Assembly: GCA_019912845.1 (NCBI GenBank)
Contig: JAIOHU010000009.1
Coordinates: 1 to 34,889 of the forward strand
Reading direction: 5' to 3'
DNA length: 34,889 nucleotides
DNA from: a bacterium
Lineage (GTDB): Bacteria; Electryoneota; Electryoneia; Electryoneales; Electryoneaceae
This document shows, in pieces, positions 16,244 to 23,798 of the stretch (its first letter is position 1; every line of letters starts with the position of its first letter). The notes under the pieces are model-generated. The model was not told where the DNA came from. It saw nothing but the letters and a program-made list of their open reading frames with translations, and ran no database searches. The position numbers and the translations under genes were made by a program.

Positions 16244-16314
16244 GGAGCGCCACACTCCAGTGTGGCATCACCACCTCGCGTCATGCCGGCATGGTGTTAG
16301 CTGGCATCCAGGAA
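16244..16314. repeat. Dispersed repeats: GGAGCGCCACACTCCAGTGTGGCA and GCGTCATGCC...GGCATCCAGG units
   Basis: The first unit (16244-16268) is a self-complementary sequence with further copies at 16487-16511, 19780-19804 (reverse), 23681-23708 and 31567-31637. The second unit (16278-16314) matches the repeat at 9405-9438, with ATGCCGGC/GCTGGCAT arms. Confidence 0.75.
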
Positions 16315-16432
16315 GTATGTGATCAAACCTGCACTGTAAGCGATTCAGTTCCGCCCCTGCAGGGCTGGTTGGGATGGGTTGGGTTCCATTCTCCCCCAGT
16401 TCCTCTTCGTTCCATTGGGGGCTACCCAAATA

Positions 16433-16511
16433 CAACCGCGCTGCGGTTGAATAAGTCAGTCATTGCGAGCGAAGCAATCTGGTGTTGGAGCGCCACACTT
16501 CGATGTGGCAT
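16433..16511. repeat. Cluster of three dispersed palindromes
   Basis: It contains CAACCGC-GCT-GCGGTTG (16433-16449), then CATTGCGAGCGAAGCAATCT (about 16461-16480; same family as the element at 4868 and the copy at 31647-31671), then another GGAGCGCCACACTTCGATGTGGCA unit. Confidence 0.75.
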
Positions 16512-16723
16512 ATCGCAGGGTTGTCAATGCTACTTTGGAGAGCGTCGTTTCCTAATTCTCCAGCAATGGCTTATTCGGTCAGATTGTTATGTTGGTGCTC
16601 GCGATGTTTCCTCTGCTGACAAGAGTAACTAGATGTTTCAGCATCGAATTTAAAATCGTTCCCAGTTCTATGTCTGATGTGTTGTCCTCATCGGGCTGAA
16701 TGCGAGTAGTGCAAATGTTGTCC

Positions 16724-16739
16724 CGTGGCTTGCGCCACG
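16724..16739. repeat. Short palindrome CGTGGC-TTGC-GCCACG
   Basis: A perfect 6-bp GC-rich stem with a 4-nt loop, followed at 16756-16767 by CCCC/GGGG and then CTTTT. It may belong to the same class of dispersed palindromes. Confidence 0.5.
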
Positions 16740-16965
16740 CGCTATGTACATACCTCCCCAACTGGGGCTTTTAACCATTCACACTTGGCAATACGAGTAA
16801 GAACTACTAAGAAACCTCATTTTCCTTTTCTAAAAATGCTTACATTTTAGTAATCGCAAACGATCTTAACATTTGTCCAGAAGTCGTTTTTGCCTTATCT
16901 TAATAACTGGCAAGTAATCACACTTCTCAAACATTCGGCGAAATATTAGTCTTCCTGGGGGAGAG

Positions 16966-19686
16966 ATGAGAGTAAGTCAGAAGCTTTTCATTTTTCTAGT
17001 AGGTGTTTCCTTTCTCTATATAGCCCAGGATTCCCATGCTCAACGATTATGGGGAGAAAATGGAGTAAAAATTTTCCAGGCAGATTCGTTTGAGTTGACC
17101 GGTTCTGGATATTCCATTTCAGGTGGTGTTAAAGCATACCTGGCAAATATTGGGGCTCGTGGTTACATCGAAATCAGGTTAGACCGTCAGGGTAATTTTC
17201 TTGAAAGTGTGTCTTTGCCGGAATTGATTTCAGGGTGTGAAGTAACTGCACATCCGGTTGAAGATGGCAGGTTACTTCAAATAGTGCAAGATCATCAATT
17301 TAAGATTATGAAGGTTTCCCATGACATGCAAATTGTGTGGGAATATGAATTGGAAAATAATATTGAGTACTTAAATTCTTACCTCATACCAGTAGATGAA
17401 AAAACGATCGTCGTGATGGAAACAGATAATGGAGTTCGTAATACGACGATCAATTTCCTCGATGAGGAGGGAAATCTCTCAAGTTCTGAACTGTTGTTCG
17501 ACAATAGTGGAATGACACAGACCTCGTATACAAATCTGGAAGATGGAGATATCCTCTTCAGTTTTAAAGATTGGTCTCGACCTCAGGAAGATGTTGTACA
17601 GGTGATATGCTCCTCTGAAAATGAAACGGTCGAAATTGTTCCAATTGATATTCCTAATGAATTTGTGAATAGGATATTGTGCGTCGGTAATCATACCGCC
17701 ATAGTTTATGTAAACGATGAAAATGAATGTTTTATTTCGCTTTACTCGATGCAGGGTGATCAGGTATCTCAATTTTATCTGGGGATTCGACGTCAGCAAT
17801 CGATAGGGCTAAGGAGCGCTGGGAATGATCGACTTTGGGTCACGGGTAATTTTTATGACTCTGGTGATATACTGATTCCTTTCGAATACACTGGTGAGTC
17901 TCTTATTCCATGTCTTGCAGATTTTGCAATTCCGTTGACAGTAAGTTTGATTGGTCTAGATGATGGAGGAATCCTTGGAATTGCAGGTCGAAGGTACCAG
18001 CGTTACTCCCGCGAGGGTGATTTGATTTGGAATATTGAAAACTATACCGACTTGAGTCTCAACCTAAATGGCATCCAGTCTGAAGACCTATATCTTAGTT
18101 TGGATTCTGAAAGACCCTTCCTCACGAAACTGAACCTGGAAGAGGGCAATATAATTGGTGAAGAACTTCTTCGGGTTCCAGTAAATATTCAAAGACCAGA
18201 TACCGTACTTTGTGCGAGTAATCAAAATGGGAATACATGGGTTGTTTGGAGTACCAGTGATCAGAATAATCAACCGGAAGAGGATATGCAGAACTGGTTT
18301 GTCCAAAAGTTAGATTATTCTGGAAATTCTTTCTTCCAAAATCCGGTTCAACTGCCCCAGATAGCTGAATCAAAGCAATCTAAAATCAAATTAGAAAGCA
18401 CTGATTCAGGAGGGTTATGGGTAGCTGGGGAAATGCTGGTTGAACTATCTGGTGAGGGTGAAATACTCGATCAGATCATACTGGATTTTGATGAGGGTTT
18501 TATAGCGGTTGATCATCTGGAATATTTTGGAGACAATTTACCGATGCCATTGATATACAAGAATTTAGAGGGTGATTCTCCTGGAAGTTTCATGGCATCA
18601 ATTCAGACAGATCATACGGTTCAAATTCATGGTACCAGATCCTTTGATGAAATAATCACTCCTGTCAATTTAGAGGAAAATTTTTATGTCTGGAGTTATT
18701 CAAAAGCTTCATCATTACGCAGTAACTTCTTCTACTACAATCTTCAGGATAGTGGATATGTAAATGTTGGTGCTGCTGAAGATTGTCTGCCGTTGGACAT
18801 GAAATTGATAGATGAGACGATATATACACTTTTTTATGAAATAGACGAAATTAACGATAGCTACACCTACTGCACTGGGTCCATTTACTTAAGAACGTAC
18901 GGGTTTGACGGAAGCATGTTGAACGAGTATTTCCTGTTGAATGACATTCCATCTTACTGGTTCCCTCCCGATGGTTATAATCATTTACCACCTGTATTTA
19001 TTGCTGCGAATGTATCAGGAACGATCAGAGAAAACGATCTGCTGATTGTCCCGGAAATCAATGATGATCCATATCAGATTTTCAACTATTCGCTTGACGG
19101 AGATCTTTTGAGAGATCCTGTTCAGATAGATGCAGATTCGATGCAAAGTATCCCCAGATTTGTAGAGAAGAGTGTAGAAGGGTACTTTTGGCTTCACGCA
19201 AAGTACGGATCCATTTTATATTCGGATGATATTCAAATAGTTGATCCATATTACATGGGAGGAAGCGAATATTTCCAGGATGGGATGTATAAATATACTG
19301 GAAAAACTCAATCCCCAAGGGGTGATTTGATTGTCACTGCAATTGATAATCGGCAGGTATTTGTGCAGAGAATGGCTGGGATTAATGAGTTTTCTGTTTC
19401 AGAGCACCAAATCAATCAACCAGTCTCCCTTCAAATTCAGACTCCCTATCCAAATCCGTTTAATAGCGAATGCCAAATTACATACAATCTTTTTAACTCA
19501 AGCAATGTTACTCTAACTGTGTTTGATCTCTTGGGTAGAGTTGTGATGAAAGTCGATCGAGGAAAACAAATCAGGGGTGAGTATCACTATGTTCTTGATT
19601 TTTCGAAGTATTCTTCCAATTCCTATTTCGTTGAGATTTCTGCTGGTTCTTCATCTGAGTGCAGAAAAGTCACGTTATTACGTTAA
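16966..19686 (+). CDS. Large secreted protein with type IX sorting tail, beta-propeller-like
   Basis: A 906-residue exported protein. Residues 1-25 are a signal peptide ending in SHAQ. The long middle part is made of repeating strand-rich units with 'LDxEGNLxxSELL', 'xMQGDQVSQFYLG' and 'REGDLIWNIEN'-like turns, which suggests one or more beta-propellers. No catalytic motif is recognised. The last 80 residues are a type IX sorting domain: TPYPNPFNSECQIT, then VFDLLGRVV and a Y-x-V-E-I strand, ending in VTLLR. Unlike the four other type IX cargo proteins in the window it lacks the paired 'WLGYP' domain and the 'IAW...GLxGF' module. GGGGGAG lies just before the ATG. It stands alone, flanked by repeat regions. 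Confidence 0.8.
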   Translation: MRVSQKLFIFLVGVSFLYIAQDSHAQRLWGENGVKIFQADSFELTGSGYSISGGVKAYLANIGARGYIEIRLDRQGNFLESVSLPELISGCEVTAHPVEDGRLLQIVQDHQFKIMKVSHDMQIVWEYELENNIEYLNSYLIPVDEKTIVVMETDNGVRNTTINFLDEEGNLSSSELLFDNSGMTQTSYTNLEDGDILFSFKDWSRPQEDVVQVICSSENETVEIVPIDIPNEFVNRILCVGNHTAIVYVNDENECFISLYSMQGDQVSQFYLGIRRQQSIGLRSAGNDRLWVTGNFYDSGDILIPFEYTGESLIPCLADFAIPLTVSLIGLDDGGILGIAGRRYQRYSREGDLIWNIENYTDLSLNLNGIQSEDLYLSLDSERPFLTKLNLEEGNIIGEELLRVPVNIQRPDTVLCASNQNGNTWVVWSTSDQNNQPEEDMQNWFVQKLDYSGNSFFQNPVQLPQIAESKQSKIKLESTDSGGLWVAGEMLVELSGEGEILDQIILDFDEGFIAVDHLEYFGDNLPMPLIYKNLEGDSPGSFMASIQTDHTVQIHGTRSFDEIITPVNLEENFYVWSYSKASSLRSNFFYYNLQDSGYVNVGAAEDCLPLDMKLIDETIYTLFYEIDEINDSYTYCTGSIYLRTYGFDGSMLNEYFLLNDIPSYWFPPDGYNHLPPVFIAANVSGTIRENDLLIVPEINDDPYQIFNYSLDGDLLRDPVQIDADSMQSIPRFVEKSVEGYFWLHAKYGSILYSDDIQIVDPYYMGGSEYFQDGMYKYTGKTQSPRGDLIVTAIDNRQVFVQRMAGINEFSVSEHQINQPVSLQIQTPYPNPFNSECQITYNLFNSSNVTLTVFDLLGRVVMKVDRGKQIRGEYHYVLDFSKYSSNSYFVEISAGSSSECRKVTLLR

Positions 19687-19744
19687 GAGCTCGAATCAAG
19701 TAAATCTACTTCAACCTCCTCAGTACCGCACTGCAATTGCGGGA

Positions 19745-19804
19745 ACAACATCTGCGGATGTTGCGGAACGATTAATCAGCCACAACGGAGTGTGGCGCTC
19801 CATT
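19745..19804. repeat. Dispersed palindromes between the 16966 and DUF58 genes
   Basis: AACATC-TGCG-GATGTT and TTGCGGAACGATT: bases 19747-19773 match 24189-24215 inside a coding region at 25 of 27 positions. A reverse copy of the GGAGCGCCACACT unit follows at 19780-19804. Confidence 0.75.
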
Positions 19805-19881
19805 GACAACAAATTGCTCAAAGGCGTCTTTTTGGCTATACTCGCGGAACAATTTCCAGTTTAAAAAGTGATGACCCTACC

Positions 19882-20781
19882 ATGAATCAGGCAGAAAAAG
19901 AGTTAGTCTCCTCGGCATTAATACACCGTCTCGACCCATTAAGCCTCCGTGCCAAGGTGGTTGTGGAGGGCTTTCTCACTGGTTTGCACAAAAGCCCGTA
20001 TCATGGTTTCTCCGTAGAATTTGCTGAACACCGTATGTACCAGCCCGGCGATCCTTTACGTCACGTAGACTGGAAAGTCTTTGGTAGAACCGACCGTTAT
20101 TATATCAAGCAGTACCAGGAGGAGACCAATTTACGTGCGTCAATTCTTATCGACTTGAGCGCGTCAATGGATTTTCAATCTGGTGGTGAGATCAGCAAGG
20201 CGGTTTATGCGAAAAGTCTGGCTGCGGCATTGATTTATCTGTTACTTGGGCAACGAGATGCGGTAGGTCTTGGCATATTCGACGAAAAACTGCGGGAATA
20301 CTATTCACCACGCAGTGCGTTGACCTGGAGAAATGTGCTCTGGGGGGCATTAGAGAGCAATAATGTCGAGGGAAAGACCCGTATCGGGGATGTTCTCCAC
20401 GAAATGGCGGATCGCATCGGGAGACGTGGGCTTGTCATTATTATCTCTGATTTTCTCGATGATCCAGAACAACTGCTCCCCGGTTTACACCATTTCCGTC
20501 ACAACGGGCACGATGTCCTGGTGTTCCAGATTCTAGACCCCCGTGAGCTGGATTTTGCCTTTGACCGCGAGGCGCGATTTGAAGAGCTGGAAAGTAAAGA
20601 GAGTATGATCGCCAGCCCGTGGCAGGTACGTGAATCCTACCGTGAAGAGATGCAGAATTTCCTTGAAGTAATTCGCACAGGTTGTTCTCGTCACCAGGTC
20701 AACCATCACCTGCTTACCACTGAAACACCCCTGGATGAAGCCCTCATCGCATTTCTTACCATGCGACAGAGACGGTTGTAG
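19882..20781 (+). CDS. DUF58 domain protein (vWA-like)
   Basis: A 299-residue soluble protein typical of the DUF58 family. It has the N-terminal signature GLHKSPYHGFSVEFAEHR, then YQPGDPLRHVDWKVFGRTDRY and YQEETNLR, followed by a von Willebrand A-like fold with a metal-site motif DLSAS at about residues 92-96 (DxSxS). The helix SLAAALIYLLLGQRDAVGL and LVIIISDFLDD are also typical. Family members usually work with a MoxR AAA+ ATPase in a chaperone-like system and sit in moxR-DUF58-bat operons. None of those partners is present here. No clear Shine-Dalgarno sequence precedes the ATG. Confidence 0.85.
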   Translation: MNQAEKELVSSALIHRLDPLSLRAKVVVEGFLTGLHKSPYHGFSVEFAEHRMYQPGDPLRHVDWKVFGRTDRYYIKQYQEETNLRASILIDLSASMDFQSGGEISKAVYAKSLAAALIYLLLGQRDAVGLGIFDEKLREYYSPRSALTWRNVLWGALESNNVEGKTRIGDVLHEMADRIGRRGLVIIISDFLDDPEQLLPGLHHFRHNGHDVLVFQILDPRELDFAFDREARFEELESKESMIASPWQVRESYREEMQNFLEVIRTGCSRHQVNHHLLTTETPLDEALIAFLTMRQRRL

Positions 20782-21113
20782 TTGATAGATTCAGATACTC
20801 TGAGTGTTTGCTTCGGACTTATAAAAAGTCTGATAAGTCTATTCTGATAAGTCTATTAAACCCTGGATAAATCCAATGCCAGAGAGTGATTGAAACTTGG
20901 ATGAATTAAATTTTACTCTCCTTTTCCATTTGCAGAAATCGCCTCAAATCTGTTAGCTTTGTTTTTTATAGCCTTCGTGAATTAATGAGGTTGTAGAATC
21001 CGTCTCCCGTGAGACTTCAGCATGTTTTCTAAGACACTCCCACACAATCTTCCGGGCAATTCACGAAGGATTTATCATTGTTTCACAATCAATCCTGAAG
21101 CCAGGCAGGTAGT
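20782..21113. other. Intergenic region before the hybrid kinase
   Basis: No gene is seen. It holds a partial CCCTGGATAAATCCA repeat (20861-20875), the widely spaced 12-bp inverted repeat at 20973-21069 and a GTCTC-CCGT-GAGAC hairpin (21002-21015). Confidence 0.6.
20973..21069. repeat. Perfect 12-bp inverted repeat flanking a 73-bp spacer
   Basis: CCTTCGTGAATT (20973-20984) and AATTCACGAAGG (21058-21069) are exact reverse complements. The right arm lies 45 nt before the start of the hybrid kinase gene. They could be terminal repeats of a tiny element or paired binding sites. Confidence 0.6.
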
Positions 21114-23387
21114 GTGCCAATTCTACCAGGGACATTAAAAGCAAAGTTTCTTTCCCTCCACATTCTCTTGATTGTCGGAGTAAGTGCTGTTCTCTATTTT
21201 TATCTACCCTCCCATTTCAAGCAACAGTCCCTCGAAGTAATGAAATTGAACAGCAATAGTTATGCTGAGATGGTCGGTACCAGCCTGGGCTCAATGAATA
21301 TTCTCCATGATAAAGAGAGAACTGCCGACCTTTTCCAACGTCTCATTTCTACTGAAAACCTACTCTATGCAGTTGTGATTGATTCATCACGTGATACACT
21401 CTACACCCATAATTTTGATCTCGCCCGACGTACTGGTGACCTGAAAAGTTTCGACCCAATGCTGGTACGTGAAGCGCAAAATACTCTTCAGACCTATCAG
21501 GCAATTACTCGCGATGGTGTGGAAATCGGCAGGCTATACCTCGGCTTTTCAATGCAACCGATCGAGCTGGTCAGCAGGAATGGCAAACGGATGATCGGTA
21601 TCGTCAGTCTAGTTGTTCTTGTGATCGGTGGAATTGGTGCATGGTTGATCAGCCTGGTGGTTACAGTTCCACTCTCACGAATGGTCACCACAGCCGAACG
21701 TATCACCAAAGGTGATTTTCAAGAGCGGATGGAAGTTGACAACAGGGATGAAGTAGGACAGCTTGCGCAAGCGATGAACCGTATGCTGGACGAACTGAAT
21801 CACATTTACAGCGCGGTAGAAAAGGCGAATGAGCTGCTGCAAGCCAAAGCAGAAGAACGTACCGCAGCATGGCAGGCAAGCGAGGAGAAGTACAAGAGCA
21901 TTGTCGAGAACTCACTCGAAGGGATTTTTGTAATTCAGGATGGAATTATTCAATTTTGCAATCGACGTTTTGCTGAAATCTTCGGTTATGATACACATGA
22001 ATCTATCGAGGGGAAAAACTTTGAGAATATTATCGATGAACCATCTTTGCAGGAGGTAAACCGTCAACTGGCACAACTTGAATCTGGACATTCGGACGAT
22101 GCCTTTTTCCATTTCATCGGTTTGAAGAACGATGAAAAACATATAGAAATTGAAACCCGTTGTCATAAAACCACTTTCAGACAACTGCCTGCGATACAAG
22201 GATTCCTGCTTGATGTAACTGAGCAGAAAGACCTCGAACGTCAGCTCCTTCATGCCCAGAAGATGGATGCAATTGGTCAGCTTGCTGCTGGAGCTGCCCA
22301 TGACTTTAACAACTCATTGACCGTCATCACTGGTAATGCCCAGATTGCCATGATGGAATTGCCAGAAGATGATCCCGTTCGTGGCTATACGGAAGAAATC
22401 CTTAGCGCATCGCATCGAGCTTCAATCCTGACACGTCAACTTCTTGTATTCAGCAGAAACCACTCCACCGAGCCGAAGATTCTCCAGGTCAACAGTGTTC
22501 TTGAAGAAATGTCCAAAATGTTGAAGCGGATTATCGGCGAGAACATTATTTTTAACCTTATCCCCGGGCATGATCTATGGCATATCCACATGGACCCGGC
22601 AAAATTTGAGCAGGTTATCTTCAATCTGGTTATAAACGCCCGAGATGCCATGGCTGCTGGTGGTAGATTGACCATCGAAACCGGAAATACGATCGTGGAA
22701 GATGCCGATGAGAAAACCGGACAGAAGAATTCAGAACGAGAATTTATTGCGATTCGTATCAAAGATGATGGAATAGGGATGAGTGAAAAGGTACGGCAGC
22801 AAATATTCGATCCCTATTTCACAACAAAACGTGCAGAAAACGCCCGTGGACTGGGGCTGTCAACAACATTCACGATCGTCCGTCAGATGGATGGTTTTGT
22901 TGAAGTTGAATCGGTGGAAGGTGAAGGAACTACTTTCAGCGTTTTTCTGCCACGGGTACGTGAGGATCTACCTCGTTACGATAAAGAACGTCTTCCAAAG
23001 GACCTGCCTCGTGGCAATGAAACGGTATTGGTGGTCGAGGATGAAGATAGTGTACGATTGCTGATCACACGTATCCTGCAGGGTCAGGGGTACAATGTGA
23101 TTCAAGCTGCCTCGGGTATTGAAGCATACTCGCTCTGCCATGGCAACCGTCAAAATATCGAACTGCTGATAACCGATATGATTATGCCGCAATTGGATGG
23201 GCTGGAGCTTTCGGATCGCTTGCAACGGCTTTACCCAAAGTTGCGAGTCGTTTTCATGTCCGGGTATGCGCTTCAGACCTTGCAGGATAAAGGTTTTCCC
23301 GAACTTGAAATTGATTTCCTGAAAAAACCCTTCGAACCGATTGACCTGATTTATCTTGTGCGGAACGCTTTAGACTCATCAACTTGA
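21114..23387 (+). CDS. Hybrid sensor histidine kinase (sensor-HAMP-PAS-HisKA-HATPase-REC)
   Basis: A 757-residue membrane kinase. Transmembrane helix 1 lies at about 10-30, a short extracytoplasmic sensor at about 31-155, and transmembrane helix 2 at about 162-185. HAMP spans about 183-240 (VPLSRMVTTAERITKGDF) and PAS about 262-375. HisKA has His396 in AAGAAHDFNNSLT, which is the FNN-type found in many hybrid kinases. HATPase has VINARDAM, DDGIGM and FDPYFTTK. A C-terminal receiver domain has Asp688 in LLITDMIMPQLDG. The G2 box reads ARGLGLST, so the usual GTGLGL threonine is replaced by arginine. The gene begins with GTG; no other start precedes the first helix. No separate response regulator or phosphotransfer protein is adjacent. 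Confidence 0.88.
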   Translation: MPILPGTLKAKFLSLHILLIVGVSAVLYFYLPSHFKQQSLEVMKLNSNSYAEMVGTSLGSMNILHDKERTADLFQRLISTENLLYAVVIDSSRDTLYTHNFDLARRTGDLKSFDPMLVREAQNTLQTYQAITRDGVEIGRLYLGFSMQPIELVSRNGKRMIGIVSLVVLVIGGIGAWLISLVVTVPLSRMVTTAERITKGDFQERMEVDNRDEVGQLAQAMNRMLDELNHIYSAVEKANELLQAKAEERTAAWQASEEKYKSIVENSLEGIFVIQDGIIQFCNRRFAEIFGYDTHESIEGKNFENIIDEPSLQEVNRQLAQLESGHSDDAFFHFIGLKNDEKHIEIETRCHKTTFRQLPAIQGFLLDVTEQKDLERQLLHAQKMDAIGQLAAGAAHDFNNSLTVITGNAQIAMMELPEDDPVRGYTEEILSASHRASILTRQLLVFSRNHSTEPKILQVNSVLEEMSKMLKRIIGENIIFNLIPGHDLWHIHMDPAKFEQVIFNLVINARDAMAAGGRLTIETGNTIVEDADEKTGQKNSEREFIAIRIKDDGIGMSEKVRQQIFDPYFTTKRAENARGLGLSTTFTIVRQMDGFVEVESVEGEGTTFSVFLPRVREDLPRYDKERLPKDLPRGNETVLVVEDEDSVRLLITRILQGQGYNVIQAASGIEAYSLCHGNRQNIELLITDMIMPQLDGLELSDRLQRLYPKLRVVFMSGYALQTLQDKGFPELEIDFLKKPFEPIDLIYLVRNALDSST

Positions 23388-23798
23388 GGATCTATCTACA
23401 CATGTTAACTATAGAGCTATTCTCGAAATTAATGCCTGATCGCGCCATTCAAGCATGCTTTTAGCTGGATCCGCAGAACCCTGCCGAAGACAGAGCATCG
23501 AGGAAGCATTTATCTCCATTTTCATCGTACCTCCCAGTTACTCTTCCTTCCGCGACTACTCTTCGTTCCGCAACATCCGTACTGTTGCGGTGTGTAGTTC
23601 ACCACAGCGTGGTGATATTTGTGTAGCCCCGTGGTGCAGCGAAGCGAAACCCGGGGAGCAGAAGACTACACCACCCCGTCCTGGAGCGCCATACTCCAGT
23701 GTGGCATTTATTCTGGCTTGGGATTTATCCCAAGTCTAATAATTCCCTTGAAATTCTAAGCAGATCTATTAGACCCTGGATAAATCCAGGGCCAAGCT
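23388..23798. other. Intergenic region made almost entirely of repeats
   Basis: It lies between the convergent hybrid kinase gene and the 23799 gene. Frames of 66-94 codons here run across palindromic repeats and are not credible. See the repeat entry for 23463-23791. Confidence 0.65.
23463..23791. repeat. Dense array of six or more palindromic repeat units
   Basis: In order: a 35-nt unit (23463-23497) whose reverse complement recurs at 31396-31430 with 32 of 35 matches; CCGCAACA/TGTTGCGG (23568-23590); TCACCAC-AGC-GTGGTGA (23599-23615); a CCCCGTGG...CCCGGGG segment; CTGGAG/CTCCAG (23681-23699); CTTGGGAT-TT-ATCCCAAG (23717-23734); CCCTGGAT-AA-ATCCAGGG (23774-23791). Related units occur at 20861, 31534 and elsewhere. 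No CRISPR-like regular spacing is present. Confidence 0.75.

Larger units (their letters stand above)
16215..16965. other. Repeat-rich intergenic region
   Basis: No gene is supported; a 113-codon frame at 16291-16632 runs through repeat sequence only. The first 500 bases are a mosaic of dispersed palindromes, listed separately. The last 180 bases are AT-rich and presumably contain the promoter of the 16966 gene, but no clear motif was identified. Confidence 0.6.

Noticed and set aside
16291-16632. 113-codon open frame in the intergenic region
   Set aside because: It runs straight through dispersed palindromic repeats and its composition reflects them; there is no start signal.
19577-19864. 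95-codon frame overlapping the end of the 16966 gene
   Set aside because: The first third overlaps the conserved sorting tail of the 16966 protein in another frame, and the rest is repeat sequence.
23463-23791. CRISPR array
   Set aside because: The units are palindromes of several different families at irregular spacing; there are no equal direct repeats with unique spacers and no cas genes.
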